From Marilutibacter maris (GTDB lineage: Bacteria > Pseudomonadota > Gammaproteobacteria > Xanthomonadales > Xanthomonadaceae), in assembly GCF_006546735.2 (NCBI RefSeq), contig NZ_VICD02000219.1, forward strand, positions 1-37,223: a DNA stretch of 37,223 nucleotides. Reading direction: 5' to 3'. Numbering within the stretch: the first letter of the stretch is position 1; each line of letters starts with the position of its first letter. The notes beneath the pieces are model-generated. The model worked only from the letters and a program-made list of their open reading frames with translations. It was not told where the DNA came from and made no database searches. Below are positions 1-7,900 of the stretch, one piece after another. Made by a program: the position numbers and the translations under genes.

Positions 1-278
1 CCAAGCTGCCGCCGGTCCGGCGCGAGCGCCGCGGCGAGGTGTTCACCCTGTCCGGCGATGCGTTCCGGTCCGGGCGCTCGGCCCTGAGCGGCTCCGGCGA
101 CGGCCATGTCCGGGCGCTGGCGGCCTACATCCAGGCGCTGTCCGGCAACCGCACGGTGCGGGTATCCGGGCAGGGCGCGAGCGTGGTCAGCGATGCCCTG
201 GTCGCCGCGGGGATCGCCGCCGGCCAGTTGCGCGTCTCCGATGGCGGCGGCAATCGTGTCGAGGTGGTCGTTCCGTAA
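1..278 (+). CDS. OmpA-like C-terminal domain protein, 3' end only
   Basis: This is the last ~92 codons of a gene that starts before the window; the open frame runs from base 3 to the TAA at 276-278. The visible part reads like the end of an OmpA-like peptidoglycan-associated domain: FTLSGDAFRSGRSALS matches the usual opening strand (f.L.gd.lFdsgsa.L), followed by a helix and a short VRVSGQG strand. The family's peptidoglycan-contacting TD..G..xxN..LS..RA stretch is not recognisable, because GQG runs almost directly into ASVVSDALVAAG. The fold is therefore plausible, but binding to diaminopimelate is doubtful. The N-terminal part, which would show a signal peptide or lipobox, is outside the window. 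Confidence 0.55.
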   Translation, partial: KLPPVRRERRGEVFTLSGDAFRSGRSALSGSGDGHVRALAAYIQALSGNRTVRVSGQGASVVSDALVAAGIAAGQLRVSDGGGNRVEVVVP

Positions 279-384
279 TTTTTCCTTGGGCGTCAATGGC
301 TTGGGGTTGGGTTTGGGGCCGGTCCGGTGGCCGTGGCGCATGCCGGTTCCGTTCATCCACCGGTGCTTGCCGGCGGCTCCGGCG

Positions 385-606
385 AGGAGTAGGGTCATAT
401 ATCCAAGCGGCCTCCATCCGCTTGGTGACGAGCCCGGCCCGATGAAGCAGACGCCCTCTCCGTCGACCCCCGCAGCCCTGTTCAGGGCCGCGGCGGGGAC
501 GTGCGGACAGGGTCGACAAGGATGCCTCGTCCTGATCCATCCCCTGCCGGGCCACATCGCTGACCTGCGTGACGCGCCTCGACCCCTGGTCGGGGCGTTT
601 TCGTTT
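385..606 (+). ncRNA. Candidate structured small RNA (or long 3' UTR) in the 394-base gap before ydcH
   Basis: No convincing gene lies between 279 and 672. Three ordered stem-loops are visible on the + strand. The first is an 8-bp perfect stem 403-410/418-425 with a 7-base loop. The second is an 8-bp stem 462-469/510-517 (GTCGACCC/GGGTCGAC) that encloses a smaller hairpin 475-479/484-488. The last is the intrinsic terminator at 575-606. A weak -10-like CATATA sits at 396-401 without a good -35. The regular structure ending in a terminator ~300 bases after the preceding stop codon suggests an independent small RNA, but a structured 3' UTR of the upstream gene is equally possible. It does not match a known RNA family that I recognise (not a tRNA, tmRNA or SRP RNA). 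Confidence 0.35.
575..606 (+). terminator. Strong intrinsic terminator
   Basis: Ten-base-pair stem 575-584/588-597 (CGCCTCGACC/GGTCGGGGCG, one T-G wobble), 3-base loop CCT, followed at once by TTTTCGTTT. It ends any transcript entering from the left and insulates the ydcH-like gene. Confidence 0.75.
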
Positions 607-672
607 GCAGGCCCTCCCTGACAGCCCGGCCCCGGCCGGACGTAATCCCCCGCAATGCTGAAGGAGGTTTCC

Positions 673-888
673 ATGTTCGAAGAGCAGCCGCAGCCCGAGA
701 TCGAGGCGCTGATGAAGGCCGATCCGGAGTTCAAACAGCTGTATCAGCGTCACAAGCTGCTGGACAAGAAGGTGACCGACGCCGAACTGGGCGTTCTGCC
801 GATCGACGATGTCACCCTGAACCAGATGAAACGCGAGAAGCTCGCCGCCAAGGATCGCTTGCTGCGGATGTACGACGCCCAGCACTGA
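673..888 (+). CDS. YdcH-family (DUF465) small protein
   Basis: A 71-residue acidic/basic helical protein of the DUF465/YdcH family. The family has no established function; members are short helical-hairpin proteins common in proteobacteria. The sequence shows the family pattern: MFEEQPQPEIEALMKADPEF, then a long helix with LYQRHKLLDKKVTDAE and a C-terminal helix LNQMKREKLAAKDRLLRMY. The start at 673 is chosen because AAGGAGG at 661-667 lies five bases upstream; the in-frame ATG at 655 would lie over this Shine-Dalgarno sequence. The gene stands alone after a terminator and is followed by a large hairpin at 1001-1034, so it is probably monocistronic. Confidence 0.85.
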   Translation: MFEEQPQPEIEALMKADPEFKQLYQRHKLLDKKVTDAELGVLPIDDVTLNQMKREKLAAKDRLLRMYDAQH

Positions 889-1000
889 TGCCCGGACGGT
901 GCCCGGCCGACTCCGGGCATCGCCCCTGTGCCGGGGCGACGTCGAAGCGTGTTTTCCGGGCGGCGGCGCCTCCTCGTCGGTGCCGCTGCCCAGAACCCGG

Positions 1001-1034
1001 AGCCGCCGCGGCTGCATCCGCAGCCGCGGCGGCT
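1001..1034. repeat. 15-bp perfect inverted repeat (hairpin) downstream of ydcH
   Basis: Arms 1001-1015 and 1020-1034 are exact reverse complements (AGCCGCCGCGGCTGC) with a 4-base loop ATCC. No T-tract follows on either strand, so it is not a standard intrinsic terminator. It may protect the 3' end of the ydcH transcript or stall polymerase. Nothing else was seen in 889-1180 apart from a possible -10 (TAGAAT at 1127-1132, no clear -35) ahead of the cystathionine beta-synthase gene. Confidence 0.6.
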
Positions 1035-1180
1035 GTCCGGCCCCGATCTGCGTTCCCATCCCCGTCATCCATGCCATCGCCGCGCCCGCGTGGCGCGCCC
1101 GGGCACGGCGCCGCCGGTCCGCCGGTTAGAATTCCCGTACCCGCCGCAGCGACGCGGCCTCAGGAGACCGGGCGACCCGC

Positions 1181-2557
1181 ATGGCCATTCACGATTCCGT
1201 ACTCGAACTGATCGGCGCCACCCCGATCGTCAAGGCCCAGCGCCTGGATACCGGCGTTTGCGAGCTGTATTTCAAGCTGGAATCGCAGAATCCAGGCGGC
1301 TCGATCAAGGACCGGATCGGCCTGAAGATGATCGAGGCCGCCGAGGCCCGTGGCGACATCAAGCCCGGCGACACCCTGGTCGAGGGCACCGCCGGCAACA
1401 CCGGCATCGGCCTGGCCCTGGTCGCGCAGCAGAAGGGCTACAAGCTGGTCCTGGTGGTCCCGGACAAGATGAGCCGGGAGAAGATCTTCAATCTCAAGGC
1501 GATGGGCGCCCAGGTCGTGCTGACCCGTTCCGATGTCGCCAAGGGCCACCCCGACTACTACCAGGACATGGCCGAGCGGATCGCCCGCGAGACCCCGGGG
1601 GCCTATTTCATCAACCAGTTCGGCAACCCCGACAACCCGGCCGCGCACGAGTACGGCACCGGTCCGGAAATCCTGGCGCAGATGGCCGACGTCGGCGGGC
1701 TGGACGCGATCGTGTTCGGCTGCGGCAGCTCGGGCACGATGAGCGGGCTGTCGAAGTGCTTCGCCGAACACTCGCCCCACACCGAGCTGGTGCTGGCCGA
1801 CCCGGTCGGCTCGATCCTGGAGGAGTACGTCAACCGCGGCACCCTGTCGGAGAAGTCGGCCAGCTGGATGGTCGAGGGCATCGGCGAGGACTTCCTGCCG
1901 ACGATCTCCGACTTCAGCCGGGTCAAGAAGGCCTATGCGATCAGCGACCAGGAGAGCTTCCTGACCGCGCGCAAGCTGCTGGAGCAGGAGGGCATCCTCG
2001 GCGGCTCCTCGACCGGCACCCTGCTGGCCGCGGCGCTGCGTTACTGCCGCGAGCAGACCGAGCCGAAGAAGGTGCTGGTGTTCGTCTGCGATACCGGCAA
2101 CAAGTACCTGTCGAAGATGTACAACGACTACTGGATGCTGGACAACGGCTTCCTGGAGCGCGAGCCCAGCGGCGACCTGCGCGACCTGATCCTGCGGCCG
2201 TACGCGCAGCGCGACACCGTGGTGGTCGGTCCCGCCGACCTGCTGGTCACCGCCTACCAGCGGATGAAGCTGTACGACGTCTCCCAGTTGCCGGTGATGG
2301 ACGGCGACGTCCTGGTCGGCATCGTCGACGAGAGCGATGTGCTGCTGCACGTCTACGGCGACGAGGCGCGCTTCCGCGACCCGGTCTCCACCGCGATGGT
2401 CAGCAAGCTGGACAAGGTCCAGGTCGGCGCTCCGATCGAGTCGCTGCTACCGATATTCGACCGTGGCCATGTCGCCATCGTGATGGACGGCGAGCGCTTC
2501 GTCGGTCTGATCACCCGCATCGACCTGCTGAACTACCTGCGCCGGCGGGTGCAGTGA
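1181..2557 (+). CDS. Cystathionine beta-synthase (PLP enzyme with two CBS domains)
   Basis: 458 residues. The enzyme joins homocysteine and serine to cystathionine in the cytoplasm, the first step of reverse transsulfuration. The fold-type II PLP core covers about 5-320: Schiff-base lysine K43 in NPGGSIKDR, the TAGNTG substrate loop at 70-75, and the glycine-rich phosphate loop GCGSSGT at 180-186. EGIGEDFLP at 232-240 is typical of cystathionine beta-synthases and related cysteine synthases. A tandem pair of CBS domains (about 335-392 and 400-455) forms the C-terminus; in family members this part is regulatory (AdoMet in animals), but its ligand here is unknown. The N-terminal heme motif of vertebrate enzymes is absent. 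ATG 1181 has AGGAG at 1162-1166, rather distant. The next gene performs the following step of the pathway. Cysteine synthase activity is a possible alternative. Confidence 0.9.
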   Translation: MAIHDSVLELIGATPIVKAQRLDTGVCELYFKLESQNPGGSIKDRIGLKMIEAAEARGDIKPGDTLVEGTAGNTGIGLALVAQQKGYKLVLVVPDKMSREKIFNLKAMGAQVVLTRSDVAKGHPDYYQDMAERIARETPGAYFINQFGNPDNPAAHEYGTGPEILAQMADVGGLDAIVFGCGSSGTMSGLSKCFAEHSPHTELVLADPVGSILEEYVNRGTLSEKSASWMVEGIGEDFLPTISDFSRVKKAYAISDQESFLTARKLLEQEGILGGSSTGTLLAAALRYCREQTEPKKVLVFVCDTGNKYLSKMYNDYWMLDNGFLEREPSGDLRDLILRPYAQRDTVVVGPADLLVTAYQRMKLYDVSQLPVMDGDVLVGIVDESDVLLHVYGDEARFRDPVSTAMVSKLDKVQVGAPIESLLPIFDRGHVAIVMDGERFVGLITRIDLLNYLRRRVQ

Positions 2558-2588
2558 CGGGCGTCGCAGGCGTGGAATTCACATGCCG

Positions 2589-2641
2589 TTGACATCACAT
2601 TTCACCCACCGGGATAGCTGAATACCAGCGTTCCGGCGGGT
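2589..2641 (+). promoter_or_regulatory. metB upstream region: TTGACA box and leader hairpin
   Basis: A perfect -35 hexamer TTGACA lies at 2589-2594, but the -10 at proper distance is poor (GATAGC at 2613-2618, 18-base spacer). The next stretch can fold: 2604-2612 pairs with 2633-2641 (8 of 9 bp) around a small inner stem GCTG/CAGC. This could be a leader structure ahead of the ATG at 2717, but promoter and hairpin overlap, so only one reading need be right. Confidence 0.3.
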
Positions 2642-2716
2642 GCCGATGTGCGGATGGCCGAGGTAAACTTAGCGGTCGCCGTGCCCGCGGGCATGGCCCC
2701 GCAGCGGGAACAGGCA

Positions 2717-3934
2717 ATGACACAACGACATCCGGACGGCGAAGCGCGCAGGCCCGGTCTGGGCACCCTTGCGATCCACGCAGGGCAGGCGCCCGATCCG
2801 AGCACCGGCGCGGTGATGACGCCGATCTACGCGACCTCGACCTATGTACAGGCCAGCCCTGGCGAGCATCAGGGCTTCGAGTATTCGCGCACCCACAATC
2901 CGACCCGCTTCGCCTACGAGCGCTGCGTCGCGGCGCTGGAAGGCGGCAGCCGCGGCTTCGCGTTCGGCTCCGGCATGGCCGCGACCTCGACGATCCTGGA
3001 GCTGCTCGACGCCGGCAGCCACGTCGTCGCGATGGACGACGTCTACGGCGGCACCTACCGCCTGTTCGAGCGCGTGCGTCGCCGCAGCGCCGGGCTGGAG
3101 GTCAGCTGGGTCGATCTCAGCGACGCCGCCGCGTTCGAGGCGGCGATCCGCCCCGAGACCCGGATGGTCTGGATCGAGAGCCCGACCAACCCGATGCTGA
3201 AGCTGGTCGACATCGAGCAGATCGCCGCGATCGCCCATCGCCATGGCCTGTTGGTGGTGGTCGACAACACCTTCTGCTCGCCGATCGTGCAGCGCCCGTT
3301 CGAGCTGGGCGCCGACATCGTGATGCACTCGGCGACCAAGTACCTCAACGGTCACTCGGACATGGTCGGCGGCATCGCGGTGGTCGGCGACAACGCCGAG
3401 CTGGCCGAGCAGATGGCCTTCCTGCAGAACTCGGTCGGCGCCGTGCAGGGGCCGTTCGACAGCTTCCTGGCGCTGCGTGGCCTGAAGACCCTGCACCTGC
3501 GGATGAAGGCGCACTGCGACAACGCGCTGGCGCTGGCGCAGTGGCTGGAAAGCCATCCCGCGATCGACAAGGTCATCTACCCGGGCCTGGCCTCGCACCC
3601 GCAGCACGCGCTGGCGAAGCGCCAGATGGACGGCTTCGGCGGCATGATCAGCATCGTGCTCAAGGGCGGGGTGGACGCGGCCAGGCGCCTGTGCGAGCGC
3701 ACCGAGCTGTTCGCCCTGGCCGAGTCCCTCGGCGGAGTCGAGAGCCTGGTCAACCACCCGGCGATCATGACCCACGCCTCGGTGCCGCCCGAACGCCGCG
3801 AGCGGCTGGGCCTGAGCGACGCGCTGGTGCGGTTGAGCGTGGGGGTGGAGGATATCCAGGACCTGCGCGACGAACTGGAGCGGGTGTTGGACGGCGATGT
3901 CGGAGGAGAGTCCCCGGCATTCGGTAGTCAGTGA
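2717..3934 (+). CDS. metB: Cystathionine gamma-lyase / gamma-synthase (Cys/Met metabolism PLP enzyme)
   Basis: 405 residues, fold-type I PLP enzyme of the Cys/Met metabolism family. Expected features in order: YSRTHNPTR at 57-64 (tyrosine and arginine contacting the PLP phosphate of the partner subunit), SGMAA at 85-89, DDVYGGTYR at 107-115, the PLP-ring aspartate D183 in VVDNTF, and the Schiff-base lysine K208 in HSATKYL. Next to a cystathionine beta-synthase, a gamma-lyase acting on cystathionine (cysteine, 2-oxobutyrate and ammonia) is most likely; gamma-synthase activity cannot be excluded from sequence. In Xanthomonas this gene is called metB and marks one border of the LPS locus. Start 2717 is chosen because the homologous region begins shortly after it; an in-frame ATG at 2648 gives an unlikely 23-residue extension. 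The following sulfotransferase begins 18 bases after the stop. Confidence 0.9.
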   Translation: MTQRHPDGEARRPGLGTLAIHAGQAPDPSTGAVMTPIYATSTYVQASPGEHQGFEYSRTHNPTRFAYERCVAALEGGSRGFAFGSGMAATSTILELLDAGSHVVAMDDVYGGTYRLFERVRRRSAGLEVSWVDLSDAAAFEAAIRPETRMVWIESPTNPMLKLVDIEQIAAIAHRHGLLVVVDNTFCSPIVQRPFELGADIVMHSATKYLNGHSDMVGGIAVVGDNAELAEQMAFLQNSVGAVQGPFDSFLALRGLKTLHLRMKAHCDNALALAQWLESHPAIDKVIYPGLASHPQHALAKRQMDGFGGMISIVLKGGVDAARRLCERTELFALAESLGGVESLVNHPAIMTHASVPPERRERLGLSDALVRLSVGVEDIQDLRDELERVLDGDVGGESPAFGSQ

Positions 3935-3952
3935 GGAAATTACGAAAACGGT

Positions 3953-4885
3953 ATGGAAACGAACAAGAAAACAAAACCAGTATTCATTATCGGTGCGCCC
4001 CGCTCGGCGACTTCCGCCATGGTCTGGGCTCTCGGGCAGCATCCGAACATCCAGCCGATGCCGGAAACCGCGTGGATCGCGAGCTACGGCGTGGGTGCTT
4101 ATCTCTCATACCTGAAGGGATCGGAGCGGGAGCGCTTCTCTCACCTATCGAACGTCGATTACCCACTGGAGCCGTTCATGCGACGGGTCGGTGAATCCGT
4201 TGATGCCATAGTCCGCGATGTATTCGCGGTTCGTTGTGAACGCTTCTACGGCGACTACAGGACCACCGGCGTTTTGTCCGTCAATCCTAGGCATCCGAAC
4301 CCGAATCTACAGATCTTGCGCTCTGTCGACGACGCGAAGCAGCGCTGGATCGACGGCACGCCGATGAATTCGCAGTTCATCTGGATTCTTGCGCAGATGT
4401 TTCCGGAGGCGCGCTTCATCCACAACCTGCGTCAGCCGCACGAGGTGGTGACCTCGCTGGAGGGCTTCGCGACCGTGGGCGCCGACCCGCAGCCTCTCAC
4501 CCAGGGGCTGGAAACCTGGATCCAGCATACGGAGAACGCCTGGTTCGCGGAGCGTGCATTTGGAAATGCCAGGGTGTTTCGTGCGGACTTCCATCGGATT
4601 GCGCAGGAGCCCGAGGAGTTGCTCGCCGAGATTCTCGAGTTCCTGGGGGAAGATTTCGATCCGGCCTGTCTGCTTCCGCTGAAGCATCGCTTGAATTCGT
4701 CCGAAGTCGACGCCAGGCGAGAGGAAACTCTGCAGAGGCTTCGTGACCTGAGGGCATTCCAGACCGCGGAGGCGCTCTACGGACAGATCGTCGAGAAGAA
4801 AGTCCAGCGGCAACCCGACGTGGAAGCCGAAGCCGTTCTTGAACGTCGTTTTCTCGACTATTGCCACGAAAAAACTCTTGTCTGA
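3953..4885 (+). CDS. PAPS-dependent sulfotransferase family protein
   Basis: 310 residues, cytoplasmic, no signal peptide. The 5'-phosphosulfate loop is GAPRSATS at 14-21 right after the first beta strand. The 3'-phosphate motif is R160-QPHEVVT-S168, keeping the R and S that bind PAPS in the family. RWIDGTPMNS at 132-140 resembles the KxxWxxKTP..N element of bacterial sulfotransferases. It should move sulfate from PAPS to a hydroxyl or amine; substrate unknown, but the location points to an LPS sugar or its precursor. It is the first gene of the cassette: the 60 bases 3935-3994 contain only 21 G or C, far below metB, as expected of an acquired junction. No separate promoter is evident in the 18-base gap, so it may ride on metB transcription. 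AGGA at 3934-3937 is far from the ATG. The stop is 42 bases before the next ATG. Confidence 0.8.
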   Translation: METNKKTKPVFIIGAPRSATSAMVWALGQHPNIQPMPETAWIASYGVGAYLSYLKGSERERFSHLSNVDYPLEPFMRRVGESVDAIVRDVFAVRCERFYGDYRTTGVLSVNPRHPNPNLQILRSVDDAKQRWIDGTPMNSQFIWILAQMFPEARFIHNLRQPHEVVTSLEGFATVGADPQPLTQGLETWIQHTENAWFAERAFGNARVFRADFHRIAQEPEELLAEILEFLGEDFDPACLLPLKHRLNSSEVDARREETLQRLRDLRAFQTAEALYGQIVEKKVQRQPDVEAEAVLERRFLDYCHEKTLV

Positions 4886-4927
4886 TTGACTGAGTCCTCG
4901 ATCTCTCCCGGACTTTCGAGCAACCTA

Positions 4928-7900
4928 ATGAGCCTCGATCCAAGAATAGAGCAGAAAGGTGTATCGTCCCGGATCTCCCGTCGGGCGGTCCTTGTGCTTG
5001 GCATGCATCGGGCTGGCACCTCGGCATTGGCAAGAGTCTTGTCGATACGCGGAGCGGAACTGCCAAATGAGTTGATGCCGGCCAATGAGGGTAACCCTTC
5101 TGGGTATTGGGAGCCTCGTGCGATCGTCGACTTTAATGATCGCCTTCTTGCCTACTTTGGCGTCGAATGGAACGACCCGTTCGCTGCAGAGCAGATATCC
5201 CCTCATGGCGCAATTCCTGAACGTTTCTACCAAGAGGCGGCCGGGATCGTGGAGAGCGAGTATGGCGATGCTGAGCTGCTCGTTCTCAAGGATCCTCGTT
5301 GCACTCTGCTTCCCGAGTTCTGGAACGAGGTTCTTGTTCGTCTGGGTATTGAGACGGTGGTCGTCGTCATCATGCGCCCCTATCTCGAAGTGGCCGAATC
5401 GCTGCGTAGGAGGGATGGAACCGCATTGACCGCCGGTGTCATTCTGTACAACTCCTATGCGGCGCAAAGCATCGCGTTTGGTTGCCGGCACGACGCGACA
5501 TTCATCACCTACGAGCAACTGCTCGGTGATTGGCGCGGCACAACCGATCGTATCGCCGTCCAGCATGGGTTCCAGTGGCCCCGGGGTGGGGCAGCGGCGG
5601 CCGCGGAGATCGAGATGTTTCTCCAGCCGGGCGCCGGGGTGGCTGAAACACGGGTTGGCGGGATTCCGCCAGCCCTGCAGGGAATGGCCGACGCCTTATG
5701 GGAATGGTTGAAGGCGAGCGCTTCGGGCGAGCCCGTGGCGGATGTTGCGCCCGTGCTCGCCGAACTGGAGTCGTTGAGTGCGCTGTACGCGCCTGTGCTT
5801 GCGGAAAGAACGCTGCGCATGCAGCGAATGGCAGCGCGGATTGACTTCCTGGAATCGCGTGAGAAGGAGCTTCACGCCATGTTCGAGGACTCGCAGGGTA
5901 CGCTCGCGATTGCGGCGGTGCAGCGCGATGAAGCGCTCAAGCAGCGCGACGAAGTGCTCAGGCAGCGCGACGAGCTGACGGCGCGAGCTCACGCGCTGGA
6001 AGCCGTGGAGGAAAAATTCCGACAGATCGTCGACCACCGCGATGAGCTGACGGCGCGACTTCAAACGCTGGATGCCATGGAAGAAAAGTTTAGGGAAGTC
6101 GTCGGCCAACGCGACGAGTTCCAGAAAGACAGGGACAAGCTTCTGGATTTGTGCAGGGAACTGGAGAAAAGCGAAACCCGGATCATGGAGCGTGTCGAAG
6201 CTCTGGAGAGCTCGAAGGACGAACTGCTCGCGCATATCGAAGCTTCGGACGCATTCGTCGAGAGTCTCTGCGACGTCCTGGACGATGTAGATGCCCGTAC
6301 CCAAGGCGTCCTGGACGAGCGTGCGAGCGTCAAGATCGATCGGGAACAGTTGCGTAGCAGCCTGTTCGACTTGAAGAATGAGCTTGCAGAGACCGAGGCG
6401 CTTGTCGTCGATACGGAAGCCAGATATGCAGCAACTCGAGCGGAACTGGACGATGTGTTGAGCCAGCACTCGGAGCTGTGTGGCATGCATGAAGATGCTC
6501 TCGTCCGCCTTGATCGTGTCAGTTCGCAGCGCGATGCGATCATTTTCGAGAGGGATGGGTACAGAAGTCAGCTTGACCGGATCTACGCGAGCCGGAGTTG
6601 GGCGCTGACGCGGCCATTTCGCGGCGCTGCGCGATTGGGGCGTCGAGTGCTGGCAGGGCCGATTCGCGCCGTACTCGGACGTGGCAGGCAACTGAGTCTG
6701 CCGCGCCCCGAGAGCTTTGGCGTGACGTCCTTGGCGGCGGGGGGTGATGCGCGTGCCGATGGTGGTTTCCATGAAGGGCTGCGGAAGTTTTTGGATGCCG
6801 AGTTTGGCGGCGCCGCAGCCATGGAGGTGGCTGCTCGTGTCCGTGGCTTCGGACTTCCCGTCGATGTGAGTGAGGTGCGTTCCGCAGCAATCACAACGCT
6901 CGATGAAGATCAGGCCTGCGCATGGGCGAGGGAAATTGCGGAGCGCATACCGCTGTCGTCGATCGACCGCTACCGCCCGGAAGTTTCGATCGTGATCCCG
7001 GTATTCAATCAGGCTCGCTTTACCCTTGCCTGTCTGGATTCCCTGATATCTCATCGAACGCGCTACTCGTTCGAGGTCCTGATCGGTGACGACGGTTCCA
7101 GTGATGCCACCGGTGCGGCGTTTGCAATCGAGATGCCGGGAGTTACCGTGGTGCGGCACGCGGATAACCTCGGATTCGTGCGCAACTGCAATGCGACGGC
7201 CACCCACGCGCGCGGAAGATTTATCGTATTTCTGAACAACGATACGCTTGTTCTACCCAATTGGCTGGACGAGCTTATCGACTGCCTGCTTGCGGACGCA
7301 GCGATTGGATTGGTTGGCTCAAAGTTGATTTACCCGGATGGTCGCATGCAGGAGTGTGGCGCGATCGTCTGGAACGACGGGTCAGCTTGGAATTTCGGTC
7401 GCTTCGACGATCCGCGCAGGCCGGAATATTGCTATCTGCGCGACACCGATTACGTGTCGGGCGCCTCTATCGCGCTTCGCAGGGACTTGTGGCAGCGGCT
7501 TGGCGGATTTGATGAGTTGTTCGCTCCCGCCTATGCCGAGGATGCGGATCTGGCGTTCCGCGTGCGCGACCAGGGACTTCGCACCGTCGTCCAGCCGCTA
7601 TCGCAGATCATCCATTTCGAAGGTGTGACCTCCGGCACCGACACCAGTCAGGGTGCCAAGGCCTATCAGGTCGAAAATCTCAAGAAGCTCACGCAGCGCT
7701 GGCAGGCGGTGATAGCCGGACATCGCGCCAATGCGCAGGAGCCCGAGTTTGAGAAGGAACGGAGTGTTCGGCATCGTGTCCTCTTCATCGATCACGTGAC
7801 GCCCACACCTGATGCGGACGCCGGGTCGGTCGTAGCATGGGAGGTAATGCAGTCGTTCCTCGATCATGGGTTCAAAGTGACCTTCATCCCGGAGGACAAT

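Noticed and set aside
385-606. 6S RNA, tmRNA or tRNA in the first intergenic region
   Set aside because: No cloverleaf and no recognisable core of these RNAs; kept only as an unnamed candidate.
928-2592. 554-codon open frame overlapping the cystathionine beta-synthase gene
   Set aside because: It is Arg/Gly/Pro-rich, unlike any family, and lies over a clear PLP enzyme; such frames are common in high-G+C DNA.
5921-6109. CRISPR array
   Set aside because: Repeats are directly tandem, in frame and part of the coiled-coil gene, without spacers.
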